Part shown: positions 38,901 to 51,436 of the stretch, in pieces
How positions within the stretch are numbered: the first letter of the stretch is position 1
Layout: every line of letters starts with the position of its first letter
From: Henckelia pumila
Lineage: Eukaryota; Streptophyta; Magnoliopsida; Lamiales; Gesneriaceae
Direction: 5' to 3'
Assembly: GCF_033568475.1 (NCBI RefSeq)
Contig: NW_027331831.1
Span: 3,534,001-3,598,000, forward strand
Length of the DNA stretch: 64,000 nucleotides
Program-made: the position numbers and the translations under genes
Notes under the pieces: generated by a model
Databases searched by the model: none
Told to the model about the DNA's origin: nothing
Seen by the model: only the letters and a program-made list of their open reading frames with translations

Positions 38901-41477
38901 TCTTATATTTGGACCTTCTGATTTTAGTGAATATCAAGACCTACTCTTCCATTGTATCTGAATAGCATTATTGAATTTTTTTTAAAAATAAAAGGCAATA
39001 TATAGCAGAAAAAAAATAAGCAAATTTGGTCTTTTTAACTTGCTATATTTGTTTTTTTTTTCTTTTCCCATTTTTTGCTTTCTAGCCTTTCAAAGCTGTT
39101 TCGGTCCAATAACTTTGTGTTATATTTTTTTTAATCATCAGAGTTTATTAGAAAATATTGACATGACATCGAAAAATTGATTACAATTTAGTGTCACGTC
39201 AACACTCTGATTAATTATTATTAAAAACCAACAATAAACAAAGTTAATAGAACCAACACAACTTTGACAAATTAGAAGACAAAAAAAATAAACATGACAA
39301 CCTGACATATTAAATTGATTGTTTTTCCTTGTATGCATTATGATTTTGTTATTAGTTATCATTTTATGTCAAGATAAGAGGATAATCTGCGAAGATCGAG
39401 TTATCCAAATCGGTGAAATAAGTTGGTATTGACCAATTGTTATGAGTCTGATTATTCGTATTAACACTTTATCAAGGGAGATTGTCGTGTAGCATTGACC
39501 TAATCCACTTTATCATGATTTTGCAAGATATTGTGTTATTTTAAATTTAATCGTGTTTTGATTCAAAAGTATCCTTAGCTCAAACCTGTGTGAGTCCCGT
39601 GTGCTTTCCAGTTGGTATTGATGTATCAGCTTCTTAGCTAATTAATCTTCATTTCTTAAGGTTCATAGCTCTTATTGAAACTAGCTATCACACTTTCGGG
39701 TCGGGCCCATATTAAACAATTGCAAATCGGCTTTCGCCAATAGCTAATTATGAGGTTTTGAAAAGGAACCGAAAGCTACATACTTGAGCTCTTCGATCAT
39801 TTAAAAAAAATGATTACGAACTTTTGACTTAAAACAATCAGAACCATGTATTTTTAAACCTAAACTCGACGTTAATTTATGTTAAATTTAATTGAAATAA
39901 AAATCAAGTCATATTGTGATTTTGATTTTCAAAAAATGATTCAAATAAAAATCTACACCAAAACAACTTATTTATCCACCAACACTATTCACTTCACTTA
40001 TCACTTTTGTTTTCAAACACTATCCACAATAATTTTTTCTCCACTTGTTTATAATATATAATCAATTCTACAAAATCATAATTTTTTTAAAAAAATCCCT
40101 AAAACCTAATGATTTAAGATGAAAAATCAATTCGGTTCAGATTATTTTTATATGAGGAGAGACACTGACGATCTCGAACATTTCACCCATTCCAATTCCA
40201 ATCACAGTTTTTGCGACAATAAAGATACCACTGAGTCAAGAGGCCCATATTCAAGAGGTTTCGTTGAGATTTGTTTTTCTCAAAAAAAATAAAATAAAAT
40301 AAAAAATAAAATTAATTAATTAATGTTTTTTGGCAAACTATTTCGCTTTCAAGAGTCTCGAAGGTGCATCAACCGAAGTGGGTCAGCTATATGCACGTGA
40401 TCCAACTAATGCCCCTTTGATAAAAAAACAAACACCTGGCCGCCTTCCTCTCTAACTTTGTTTTTTTCTCACTAGCCCTAGCAGAATATGTAACTAACAA
40501 TATATTGAAATTACTGTAAAAATATAGTATAGTCTTCACAAAATAATCACGCATACACATCTTTTATTAATTTTTTTTTAATCGACATCTTTTATTAATT
40601 TTATGAGACTGTTCTTTTTTCTTTCCTTTTTTTTTTTCCAAGAATGATTTGAGAACATTAATACTGGCAGAAGAATTTATGACTTGTCAATGATTTGTTT
40701 TTCCCTTCTCGTGGACGCACAGAACATAAACAAGATTTAAACAATGCTGACAATGAATTTGAAGATTCGAATGACAAACATGGCGGACAAAATACGATCC
40801 GAGTTTTTTTTTCACAAAAATATATATGCACCTCATAAAATAAGTCTACGAAACAAATCTCTTGTTCGATGTCACCTATAAATATTCTGAGATTATCTCA
40901 CAAGAAAAGTGTTTTTTTTTTATTGTTTATATTCCAAACAGAGTCAATATTATCATTATAATTTAATATAACTCGTCGCTGGATACTCTTCGATACATGA
41001 GTTTCAAGAAAAGACACCAAGTACACAGCTATGTACATTAAATGTTGGATAAAGATTTTGTACTTGTTGGATAACTGTGTATCAAATCTTATCCTTTTTG
41101 AAACAAAAATAAAAATCAGTGCTTTCTTCAAATTTTTTTTTTTAAAAGGAAAGAAATTTAAAGAAAAATCAGTGGTTTCCGATTATTCAAAGTTCAGTTC
41201 TTGAAGCTCAGATAGAAATCCTACATTACATTAATTAAGAAACTGAAACGTAACCCTCCCTCAATCCTCCCTCTGATTACAAAATCGAAATAGAATTCGA
41301 ATTCGGAGTTGCAGGGAAAAAAAAAAAAAAAAAGTCAAAAGTTTCATTCAATTCAGCAATCGCAGAAAGGAAACCCATTTACAATATCGCTATACACCCA
41401 TTTCAAGATCCATTTCATATCACAGGAAGAAGAAAAAGAGCAAGAAGAATCCACATCAAGTGTCGCGATAAATTCGA
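38901..41477. other. AT-rich gap before the RING-H2 gene
   Basis: No gene is supported. A copy of a dispersed repeat lies at 39815-40090. The 300 bases below 41478 are probably the 3' untranslated region of the minus-strand RING gene. Confidence 0.45.
39815..40090 (+). repeat. Dispersed repeat, copy 1 (partner at 51893-52235)
   Basis: The order of words is shared with 51935-52210 in the same orientation: TTTTGACTTAAA, then GTTAATTTATG, TTTAATTGAAAT, TCATATTGTGATTTTGATT, and TTTTCAAACACTAT. The copies are diverged and non-coding. Probably a miniature inverted-repeat element family. Confidence 0.6.
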
Positions 41478-41984
41478 TTACATGATCCGATAAGCATATT
41501 TGCTGTTCGGTGGTCGGGGCAGCAAAATAGATCTACAGAGAGGGCAAGTGACCTGCCCCTCGTCAACCCACGTATCCAAACAATCCCTATGGAAAACATG
41601 GCTACAATTACTCGGCTCTCTGATCTCATCACTCCACTCCACACATTCCAAGCACACGGTGCATACCTTTTGGCCAGAATCAGAGCCCATCTCCCCCAAT
41701 TTCTGGATGAAATCTCCGTATCGAACGATCGGGACCCTTTTCTTGATGGCTGCGGTGACAGTGTGGACCGGAATCGGGACGAGCGAAGGGGACGAGCCGT
41801 CCAAAATGAAGATATAATTGTTGTCCCTCGAATTGGGGTCTTCTTGTTCTTCCTCTGGGGGTGGTTTGTAGATACCCAGACGAGTGAGTATTATTGTGAA
41901 CAAGAATCTGAGATGGGCTAATATGTCGAGAGAGGAAATTAAGCTTGGGAGTTTGATTTTGATGGCGTGGAAGAGGTAACCCAT
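41478..41984 (-). CDS. RING-H2 E3 ubiquitin ligase, BRH1/RHA1-like
   Basis: Single exon, 168 aa. The start MGYLFHAIKI at 41984 matches the MGYP-type start of the brassinosteroid-responsive RING-H2 (BRH1/RHA1) group; an ATG 33 bases upstream is in frame but lacks that match. A hydrophobic segment lies at about 12-37 (LISSLDILAHLRFLFTIIL), probably a membrane anchor. The RING-H2 finger occupies 108-150: C108-x2-C111, C127-x-H129, H132-x2-C135, C147-x2-C150, with Trp139 and Pro148 at the E2-binding face. Such proteins transfer ubiquitin from E2 to substrates; here the substrate is unknown. The gene is divergent from the plastid L11 gene, with starts about 840 bp apart. Confidence 0.9.
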   Translation of the reverse strand: MGYLFHAIKIKLPSLISSLDILAHLRFLFTIILTRLGIYKPPPEEEQEDPNSRDNNYIFILDGSSPSLVPIPVHTVTAAIKKRVPIVRYGDFIQKLGEMGSDSGQKVCTVCLECVEWSDEIREPSNCSHVFHRDCLDTWVDEGQVTCPLCRSILLPRPPNSKYAYRIM

Positions 41985-42826
41985 TGCTTTGGTTTTTCCA
42001 GAGATTGGAAGGAACACTTTAATTCAATTTCAGGTAATAATAATATATATATATACACACACACACACAAAAACTAATCAAAATCTAAATAAATGAAGAC
42101 GACAGCTACCGGCGCCAGCGCCTGATTGAAGGGGCCAACATATGACCTAGAACATGTTATTGAATGTTTTACATGATTTAATACATACGAAAACACGTTC
42201 GATACACGATTCAAAATACATCCGTTTTATAGGAAAAGTTAAAATATTATTTGTCAAGTCATCCTTTTGAAAAGGAAAAACGAACTTTTATACTATTTTG
42301 ATTGATAAGGAGGATCACTTACTATGTGTGGGACATGTTTTCTAGAAGGTCACGGTATAAAATAAGAGGAGGGAAAGAAACACTTTTATACCACTATTTT
42401 GGTATCAAAGGGAAAGTAGTCCACAGTGGCATAGACGAGTTAGTAATAATTGAGATGACGTGAAAGAAATTTTTCAGCGTTGAGGATTCGATTCTCGTGT
42501 GAAACATATTCTCTATTGAAATATTGTAGGGTATGCTCAGGGTTGACTATATTGCTCCCTCCTTGAGGTTCCTATCGCTCGCACACATCATTCGATTTAA
42601 TCTTGCATAAGCCAATTAGCCTCTAAATTATATGAGATGGGTACTTCGAGATCAACAATTTTAAAAGGGAAAGTATTACGAGTTTAGTGGGCTTACTTGA
42701 AGGCCCACATCAAAGGTTATCTAGTTTAGGCCCGATAAGACCATACTGTGTGTGAGTGGGTCGTGTGTGTTATCCGATTGCTTGGGATTTTTCGACTCCA
42801 GCCAGTGTTCTTGCTGTTGACAGAAT
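41985..42826. promoter_or_regulatory. Shared intergenic region of the divergent RING-H2 and L11 genes
   Basis: The two genes are transcribed away from each other across this 842-bp gap, so both promoters must lie here or partly in leaders. A CA repeat is at about 42055-42069. Around 42421-42560 a block with GAGTTAGTAATAATTGAG and GGATTCGATTCTCG looks faintly like tRNA-derived A and B boxes; I do not call a SINE from that. Confidence 0.5.
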
Positions 42827-45800
42827 ATGGCTACTTCATCTCTTTCAGCTTACGTTGGTTCCATCTCGATTTCTTCTCCGAATGTGAAGAGGAATCAATG
42901 GGAGAACGAGGCGGCGCTTCAATCTTCTCTATTTTGCAATTCACCCCTCAGAGCTTCCACCACTGCACAGTTCCTTAACAACCGGCTCTCGCTGTCCGTA
43001 TCTTCTGCTCCACGCCCTCTCACCATCATTTCCATGGCTCCCCCTAAACCTGGCGGGAAACCCAAAAAAGGTATTGCCTGTTGATTCAAAATGAATTCAA
43101 AGAAATTATCTTTTTTTAAAAAAAAAATTTTGTTGGCAATTTTGTTTTTTGGAACTGGGTAGTGGTTGCGGTGGTGAAATTGGCCTTGGAGGCGGGAAAA
43201 GCGACCCCGGCTCCGCCAGTGGGTCCAGCTTTGGGTGCGAAAGGTGTTAATATAGCAGCTTTCTGTAAGGATTACAATGCTCGTACTGCTGATAAAGCCG
43301 GTTATGTCATTCCTGTCGAAATTACGGTCTACGATGTGAGCACTTTTTTCCCTTTCTAATGCAATTCTTTAAACTCTTTCATGTCAAATGATTTGAGTAA
43401 TAAATAGATAATGAAAAGAGAACGTGATCAAGCCTAGCAGTTGAGAGTTTTATGTTAACTTACTTTTGGAAGAAAGGGAAGAAACAAGGAGATTACATCA
43501 AGCGATGATTGAATATATTAAGATTACTTAACTGATTCAGTTGTTAATTATGAGAATAGTGAGAAGAGAGTTAATAGAAACTACCAGACAAACACAGCTT
43601 TCCATTGTTATATATGAACAGCAGATTTTGATTTTACGTTGAGAGATTGATCAAGCACATAGATTAAACCAAACAATTACAAATTTCATGTAAAATCAGA
43701 GATTGGAGAGAGCAGATGCACCGAACAGTGATGAGTTTCTGGTGGCCACGCTATCGTAATCGGTTTGATTCATGTTGAATGATTAGATATCAAGCAGATG
43801 GAAGAGAGGAATAAATTGCGGCGAGCGAACTTTAGATTTAATCCGTTGACAAATGGCCTAAAACTAGAACTACTGTTACTTTCTCTTAATTCAGAACTAT
43901 ATAGATAGCTGATTTTATACATGTATAATTAGACATGTAGGGTTTCAAAGCAATGGAGGAAATCTCTCAATAGACTGCAACAATAAATACATAGATGATG
44001 ATTTAATTATATCAATATCAACTTTGATTCTGGACAATTTGTCACAGGATAGGAGCTTTACTTTTATCCTGAAGACTCCACCTGCTTCTGTTTTATTGAT
44101 CAAAGCTGCTGGTATACTCTTGCCTTCTATTTTTCATGAAGTTTGTATTTTATGTATTTGAATTCTTTCTTCAGACCTCAGTTTATTTTACTCCAAAATC
44201 TGGCATTGTCTTACATTACCTTGAAGTAAATTCAAGTCCAAGGATCTCATTGGGACAAGTGAGAAAAGAATTAAACTTGGTTTCGGTCACCTTTTCCTTT
44301 CTGATAATTTTTTGCTGATTTAAAGAACCTTTACAATCTAGTTAAATATTATGAAAATGAAGAAAATATCACAAATGCACTCTATTGATGTTTTTCCTTC
44401 AGCATCAAATAGAGAACAAAATGTGCTCCTTGACATTCTCTTAATCATGATAAAATGAATCATGGATTTGATGTTGCACTTCATCTTAAGGCTCATGGCA
44501 GAGCATATCTCATAGTTTTGTGTGTTAATGTGGTAAACTCAGTAATCATTGTTCTGTTTCTTTTTGTTGCCGCTATGCCCCTTAATAGAAGAATCAATGC
44601 CATTGGTCTTCCATATGAAGTGAAAATCGTCGGAGTATTCTATTGAAGGACACAAAAACCAGTTGAATGAATGGTTATAGATTATGAACATTAGACAAAG
44701 ATTGACCTTTGTATGGCTTTTTACATCCTGGGTCACTCACACTGTCACCAAAATTTGTGCTTTACAACTACACCAGCTCAGGCTCACAACTATCAACAAA
44801 ACACAATTTGACTCTTAACACGTTTGATGCAACGCTAGTACATATGAGTTGCGTTGCATTAATTCCTCATATTTATCAGTAATAACTTACCGTGTAGGCT
44901 CAAGTGATAGTTTGAACGTAACATTCAAACAACAATGTTTTAAAGTTACGTTTTTCCTAAAACAAAAAATACACACACAAATTGCTTTAAGGAGGTCATA
45001 TTTTAAAAGACATTTTTTTGGGGGAATATGCAACTTCATTAAATTTCTTTTGACGTGAACCTCACTGATGTCAAACAACCCCCTTCAGAATATAATTATA
45101 AAGATACTTTGTTATGCTGTGCTGAAAGTAAGAAAGAAGATGTGATTTTTTTTTTAATTTTACCTTTGCACACACATCCAATGCAATTCAAATTAGAACA
45201 CAAGTACTGAGAAATCGAATCCCCTTTGTTAGCTAATAGATTGGCTGATAGATGGGCACCGTTTACCTGTCATACTTTCATGACAAAGTATACTATGAGT
45301 TACCCGTCTAATTTAGCTTTTGGTCTGTGTCTGCTTGAAGAAAGATAACTCTGGCGTTCCTTCATGCCAGATAACTTATGTACAAATGAACACGTGACGT
45401 AGTTCTTTGTTTTTCATTCATGTATTACATGAATCTGACTTACTATACTAATCTTGGGGAAAGAGAGGATTTTTCAAAAATAAGATTGTCAGCTTAAATC
45501 GTACATTGCATTCATATTATTTTATTCAGTAGATAGTCAATCCAATCCTTTTTGTATGGCATTTGGGATGAAGATTCCCAACACTGTTCTCGTTATTCGA
45601 ATATAAAAACTCATCTGCCACCTGTGTTATTGCGAAAGTTTGTCAAGGATTGATATGCTCTTACTCTTACATTTCATGTGGGTTCATTTACTACCCGTGT
45701 ATTCATATTCATACTACAATGCTGTTCTTGGAATGCATAAACCCAGGCGTCGAGAAAGGTTCCAAGGACCCAAAGCAGGCGAAAGTGGGGAAAATCACAA

Positions 45801-45955
45801 TCGAGCAGCTGCGAACAATCGCACAAGAAAAGTTGCCGGACCTGAATTGTACGACTATCGAATCGGCAATGAGAATTATAGCAGGCACTGCAGCTAATAT
45901 GGGAATTGAAATTGACCCTCCAGTTCTTGAACCTAAAGTGAAGCAACTTGTGTAG
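42827..45955 (+). CDS. RPL11: Plastid 50S ribosomal protein L11
   Basis: Four exons: 42827-43070, 43163-43335, 44048-44111, 45747-45955, giving 229 aa. Residues 1 to about 68 are Ser-rich and poor in acidic residues, a chloroplast transit peptide, ending near [14 protein letters not shown]. The mature part is a complete bacterial-type L11: the N-terminal domain with [20 protein letters not shown] and [20 protein letters not shown], the linker [13 protein letters not shown], and the rRNA-binding C-terminal domain with [19 protein letters not shown] and [14 protein letters not shown]11 binds 23S rRNA in the GTPase-associated centre of the plastid ribosome. The last intron is long (1.6 kb) and carries no recognisable gene. 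Confidence 0.96.
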
Positions 45956-46636
45956 GTTTGAATTAATTATTTGATTCTTTGTATCAATCTTTCTTAAGAT
46001 AATACAGTTCTCATGGCTCCAACGTTATCCTTTTGTCCTTATTATGGCTACAAAATTTCCTGTTGATTAAAGGGGATGTGGGGTTCATGCTCCAATCCCA
46101 ACAAAAATGTAAAGCAAGTGTAAGCTTAAAATATTTCAAATTATACACTATTAAACAAAGACACGTCGAATATTATATATGCACCATAATTCTATTTTTG
46201 TAAATAAATTTTTTTCAGTAATTTATTTAAGAATTTGCCAAAATTAATAACGGCCGGCAGCGCAACTTGTGTTTGAATATATATAAAATTTATGTAACAA
46301 ATTATAATCATTGGCGTTGTGGTTTGTTGGCGATGAATATTCGAATTTCAAAGTAATAATTCGAATATTAGTGTCGCATCGGATTTAAATTCTAGCATCA
46401 TCGAGATAGTTCAAAAAACAAAGAAAGTTTGATTTGATAAATATTATTTTCGAACATCAAGACATTAAAAAAATAATGGTTTATATAATCGTTAAATGGA
46501 TGCGTGTATTAATTAAGAAAATATAAAAGTACCAAAAAATAAAATAAAATAAAATAAAAATAGACCAATTGAAGGACAAAAATTTCTAAATAGATTCTTT
46601 TGTGGTTGGTGGAGCTGAGTTCGCTGTTCAACCTGT
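45956..46636. other. Intergenic stretch after L11
   Basis: The first 100-150 bases are probably 3' untranslated sequence; beyond that nothing is recognised. Confidence 0.5.
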
Positions 46637-46818
46637 AAGCGTAAGGTTGGATAGGTAATAAATAAATAATATAATATCAACCAAAAACGATGAAGAATTA
46701 TATTATAAAATATTGTCGCTTAATGTATAAAAAAAAGTGTCACTCCTAAGCGACAGTATTATAATATTTTTCGTTTTTAGTCGATATTATCCAATTTGCT
46801 ACCCAACTTAGGCTTATT
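46637..46818. mobile_element. Miniature inverted-repeat element, about 180 bp
   Basis: The left half, from AAGCGTAAGGTTGGATAGG through AAAAACGATGAAG to TATTGTCGCTTA, is matched by the reverse complement of the right half, from TAAGCGACAGTATTATAATA through TCGTTTTTAGTCGATATTAT to AACTTAGGCTT. The loop at about 46725-46745 is short. The whole is one imperfect hairpin without coding capacity. Confidence 0.65.
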
Positions 46819-48148
46819 ATCTTGTTTTTTTTATTATTATTATTGTAGTCATTTACCTATTAAACTATAAAATAAAACCACGAGTGATTATTTTTGGGTC
46901 TAATATCATGGAACCAAACATATTTAAAATGGGTTCTCAAACAATGGACAGATCATAATTGAGATTGATTTTTGTAATCAAAAAATAATATTATACAATA
47001 ATAAAGACACAATGTTTCCAAAATATAAAGCCGATTATATTGATTGTTTATAATTATAATATATTACCAATTCGATTGATTTCAACTGTTTTTCTATAAT
47101 ATATTGTATAATATTTACCTAGTTTCAACTAAAGTTTTGATTTCGTAATTTAGCTTTTTTTGTTAATAAAGATTAGTTATTACAAAAAAAAATCATATTT
47201 TTCCTAAGAAAGACATAATACCATATCATAATGAACAGTATAGTGCATGTAAATTTGGCAGTACATATAATACGCAATAAATTGCATATTACAAGAAAAC
47301 CGATCCACGTCTGAACTCATTGAATGCCATAAAAATTAAATTCATAGCTGCAGACTGCAGTCACCATCAACACATAAACACCGAAAGACACCTTTCAATG
47401 TGTCGTCTCAGTATAAAATTGCTTCAAATAATTTAATACTTTGATCGCTAAAGTGCAGATTATTTGATTATATATCTAATCATTTTTCGTAGTTTAATTT
47501 CTCCAACATCAATTATGTATATTTTTCATACCGCTGTTGAATTTTGACACTTTACATTCGAAAACCAGTCAACCTTTTTAGAGAGAGAGAGAGATTTGAG
47601 AACAGCTTTCAATTTGTCTGTCGGCGGTAATTAAAGGAGTAGTGATGACTGATGAGTCTCCAAATAAATTGATTTTTAATTTTATTTTTAAAGGAAAAAA
47701 AACTAGCTTTGACAATAAATTTGGTATTCTTAAGTAATTATTTTATAATATATGTTAAATTCCTCATGTTATAAATATTATATGTATTTTTTAAGTCAAT
47801 ATTTACATATATCGAAGGCTAAGCTACCGCGATAAAAATGGAATCGACAGAATGAGTTGTCAATGGCAGCCTAACTAAATTATATAAGTTTACGAAATTG
47901 ACAGCAACCAGAGATGTTAAAACCGTTAAATTATATAAAATTGGTTAGGCCTGTCGTATTATATAAAATAAACGGATTGGATTAGTTTTTTTTTTTTTTT
48001 TTTTCAATCTACAAAAGAAACAAACCAACTTGTTTTGATAGACTATTTTGACATCTCTAACCACAAGGTGTGTGTATATAGTGTGCGGGGTATTATGGAC
48101 ATAAGCTGCGTTAGCGCCCCACTTATATATATATATATATATATATAT
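46819..48148. other. AT-rich intergenic stretch
   Basis: No gene recognised. A GA repeat is at 47581-47593 and a T run of about 19 at 47986-48004. TA repeats begin at about 48126. Confidence 0.45.
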
Positions 48149-48279
48149 AGTTTTGCTATGCTTTTCATCTTCCGTGCCCACCTATGAGATGACAATCATC
48201 CAATGAATGAAATGAATCGTATACAAATGATTCATCCAATGGATGATTGTCACGTGGGCATGGAAGTGAGCAACATAAC

Positions 48280-48282
<3 letters not shown>
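48149..48282. mobile_element. Miniature inverted-repeat element set inside a TA tract
   Basis: Inverted arms include CTTCCGTGCCCACC and GACAATCATCC on the left, answered by GGATGATTGTCACGTGGGCATGGAAG on the right. TA repeats of 23 to 33 bp flank both ends, suggesting insertion into a TA microsatellite or an element that targets TA. It has no coding capacity. Confidence 0.65.
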
Positions 48283-48319
<37 letters not shown>

Positions 48320-49100
48320 AAGTCCTTAGTTTGCCTCCCAACATATACTAATAAGTTATTTAATATAAATATAGAATTTTAAATGTATTTGTCTACGCTA
48401 ATTTTTAGCCTTGAGTTGGGTTTATGATAAGATAAACATAAAATTTGTGTGAAACCGTCTAATAAGTTAATTGTATGAGACAAATAAAATAAGATTTGAT
48501 TAATTAATTTTTTTATTTTATGTCAAAAGTATTAGTTTTACTCTATGTTTGTTTTATAGTTATTTCATATTGATTCAATAAAATTAATATATCCTGTATA
48601 TGGAATATGACGATCCTCTTTCAAAGCTAAATTTTCGGTTGAGTTAGATATAATTTCATAGGGTGTTAGTTATCTGGGCGGATAAAATTATTAGAAATTT
48701 ATTAGTTGTCCGATTAGATAAAATTTATACTACAAAATAAAGCATCAACCCCTTAGAATAACTAACTTGATAATTTAATGTATGTACAAAAATACCCTTA
48801 TTTATTTCATCCAATAAAATTTGTTGCAATAATTTTATTTCAGTAAATTTAAAAATTAAAATAATTTGTTAATTATAATCAATATCTTATATATTTTCTT
48901 AAAAAAACATCTTAGAGATTTTATTTTGAAAAATTTGTGCACGCGAATTATGATTTGCTAGTTCCGGAGAGTTACTGTTGGCAGAAAGTTGGAAGGATCT
49001 TTTTGACTGGAATAAAATAAAATAATTTCCTTTTATATTATATACAATATATTGTTTCTAAATAAATAAAATATAACATAAGGCAAACAAGTTCACAACT
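48283..49100. other. AT-rich stretch upstream of MTP1
   Basis: Starts with a TA microsatellite (48283-48315). Beyond it no gene is seen; the end near 49050-49100 may contain the MTP1 promoter. Confidence 0.45.
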
Positions 49101-49182
49101 CTCGAGTGGCGAAGACAGACAGGAATCATCCCAAAAGGTTTTTGAAGATCCCCTCCCAATCTCACTCTCTACAGAGCCAAAG

Positions 49183-50197
49183 GTACCCTTTTTCCATCCT
49201 TGTTCTGCTTCACTCCTATCCATTCATCGATGCATGCCAGCGATTCTCCACTTTTTAGATTTATATTTTTCTTTCACCGTGAGATATGCGAGATCCCGTG
49301 TCTGCTAGTTCTTGAGTTGCGTTTGAATCTTATAATTTTTTTTTTTCTTTTGTTTGTTTATGTTCACATGATAATTGTTGATTTATTGTTATAACAATGT
49401 TCGCGTTTTAAGAAAAAGTTTCGTTGAAGGGCATGTCTATTTCGTGGAAACGACTCGGCCCTTTTTGTTGTTTAGTACGCATACGTCACGAAACACATTA
49501 GAGAAATTATTTATGATTCGTATAAGGTAGCGGGATTTTCTTTTATGCCTTTCTTATCCTGTGTTCATCTCTCTCCGTCCTAATTATTGGTCTGAGGTAC
49601 TTTAATTAATGTTATTAATTGATCTTTGTTTATTTTTGTTTTGGATGCCTTAGTTTCTGTTTGCTGGATTACCTGGCCGTTCTCGTGAAATTCGTCGTGG
49701 ATTGTGGATTCTGATTGATGTTCGAACTTATATTTCTGTTGCTATGTGAATTCTTGCCTCTTGTGTGTTCCAGGATTTTATCCTTTATCACAAGTTGAGT
49801 CAAAGGTTTCTGCTTGAAGTTCGTGTGGTTGCTTGATGTTCCATTACTTGGAACTGGTACTGACTATGACATCTGGGTTTGCCCCGAATTATTTATACTG
49901 CCATCTTATGAACTATAGGATTGATGTTTCATACTTGATGTGGTAATTTCCTGCCAGGACTGGTTCTTGTTATTAGATTTAATAAAAGATTTTCCTGCCA
50001 AATTATGTGGATATTATTTTCTCCAACTTTTTGTAGACCCTCTTGTGAAAATTGGTTTCGCATACTGGTTGCTCGATGAGGCTAGCTGACTCAAGATAAA
50101 TGAATAATCGAGTCTTTCATGGAAAAATTTGTTCTGCAAACTCATTTAGCTAAAATAAGATGAAAATGTGATGAATTTTGTGTTTATATGCATTTAG
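49183..50197 (+). other. Probable 5'-leader intron of MTP1
   Basis: A donor AAAG|GTACCC at 49182/49183 and a pyrimidine-containing acceptor TTTAG at 50193-50197 directly before the ATG suggest a leader intron of about 1 kb. The T- and G-rich composition in between is typical of plant introns. An extra small leader exon inside cannot be excluded. Confidence 0.55.
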
Positions 50198-51436
50198 ATG
50201 GATACACGAAGTTCAGAACATGGGCATGTCATAGAGGTTTGCGCGGATGTGAGAGCTACAGAGAGGGGTTCTGCAGGGACGAAGGCTTGTGGGGGAGCAG
50301 CCTGTGGTTTTTCTGATGCCCAGAGTAGTTCTAAAGATGCCCAAGAACGCTCGGCGTCCATGAGGAAACTCTTGATTGCGGTTGCATTGTGCATACTTTT
50401 TATGAGTGTTGAAGTTGTTGGAGGTATCAAAGCCAATAGTCTTGCGATATTGACTGATGCAGCACATCTGCTGTCAGATGTTGCTGCTTTTGCGATTTCT
50501 TTGTTTTCATTATGGGCCGGAGGATGGGAAGCTACTCCACGCCAGTCTTACGGGTTTTTCAGAATAGAGATACTGGGGGCACTGGTGTCAATTCAGATGA
50601 TTTGGCTTCTTGCCGGGATCCTTGTCTATGAAGCCATTTTTCGTCTCATACATGATACAGGTGAAGTCCAAGGATTTTTGATGTTTTTGGTCTCTGCTTT
50701 TGGGTTATTAGTCAATGTTATCATGGCTATCTTGCTGGGCCATGATCATGGTCACGGACATGGCCACGATCATGGGCATGGTTCGGGGCACGGCCACGGA
50801 CATCATGAGCACGACGATCATGATCATGGCTCAGAGGATGCTCACGTGCACCACCATGGAGTCAGCATTACCTACCATGACCCAAGACACTCCAAACATG
50901 ATGAGCATCACCACATCCATGATGGGGACTCTACGGAACCCTTACTCCAAAATTCAGGTGGAGGTGAAAATGAGTCGAAGAAGAAAAATAAGAAGCAACG
51001 GAATATAAATGTTCAGGGGGCTTACCTTCATGTGCTTGGAGATTCCATACAAAGTATTGGGGTTATGATTGGTGGAGCTATCATATGGTATAAACCAGAG
51101 TGGAAAATTATTGATCTTATTTGTACCCTCATCTTTTCCATTATCGTGCTGGGAACCACTATTAGGATGCTGCGCAACATTCTTGAGGTTCTTATGGAAA
51201 GCACTCCTAGAGAGATTGATGCAACAAGGCTCGAAAAGGGTCTTTGTGACATGGAAGAGGTCGTGGCAGTCCATGAGTTGCATATCTGGGCGATCACCGT
51301 GGGAAAAGTTCTATTAGCGTGCCATGTTAAGGTTAAGCCGGATGCTGATGCTGACATGGTGTTGGACAAAGTAATCGACTATATCAAGAGGGAATACAAC
51401 ATCAGTCACGTAACAATTCAAATAGAGAGAGAATAG
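50198..51436 (+). CDS. MTP1: Vacuolar zinc transporter, cation diffusion facilitator MTP1
   Basis: One uninterrupted coding exon, 412 aa. Six membrane segments are visible, at about 57-76, 84-106, 124-149, 158-180, 276-297 and 306-325. The zinc site residues are present as H90-LLS-D94 in segment 2 and H278-VLG-D282 in segment 5, the HxxxD pairs of Zn-type CDF proteins. A cytosolic loop at about 182-241 between segments 4 and 5 is extremely rich in His, Asp and Gly (repeats of GHDHGHG), which serves as a zinc buffer or sensor. The C-terminal cytoplasmic domain (about 335-412) has the CDF dimerisation fold with VHELHIWAI. Family members exchange zinc for protons into the vacuole and confer zinc tolerance. 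The Cys-containing N-terminus (ACGGAACGF) also fits plant MTP1. The ATG directly follows a splice acceptor. Confidence 0.97.
   Translation: MDTRSSEHGHVIEVCADVRATERGSAGTKACGGAACGFSDAQSSSKDAQERSASMRKLLIAVALCILFMSVEVVGGIKANSLAILTDAAHLLSDVAAFAISLFSLWAGGWEATPRQSYGFFRIEILGALVSIQMIWLLAGILVYEAIFRLIHDTGEVQGFLMFLVSAFGLLVNVIMAILLGHDHGHGHGHDHGHGSGHGHGHHEHDDHDHGSEDAHVHHHGVSITYHDPRHSKHDEHHHIHDGDSTEPLLQNSGGGENESKKKNKKQRNINVQGAYLHVLGDSIQSIGVMIGGAIIWYKPEWKIIDLICTLIFSIIVLGTTIRMLRNILEVLMESTPREIDATRLEKGLCDMEEVVAVHELHIWAITVGKVLLACHVKVKPDADADMVLDKVIDYIKREYNISHVTIQIERE

Noticed and set aside
42421-42560. Possible tRNA-derived SINE or tRNA gene between the RING-H2 and L11 genes
   Set aside because: A- and B-box-like words occur but no tail, no target duplication and no cloverleaf could be made.
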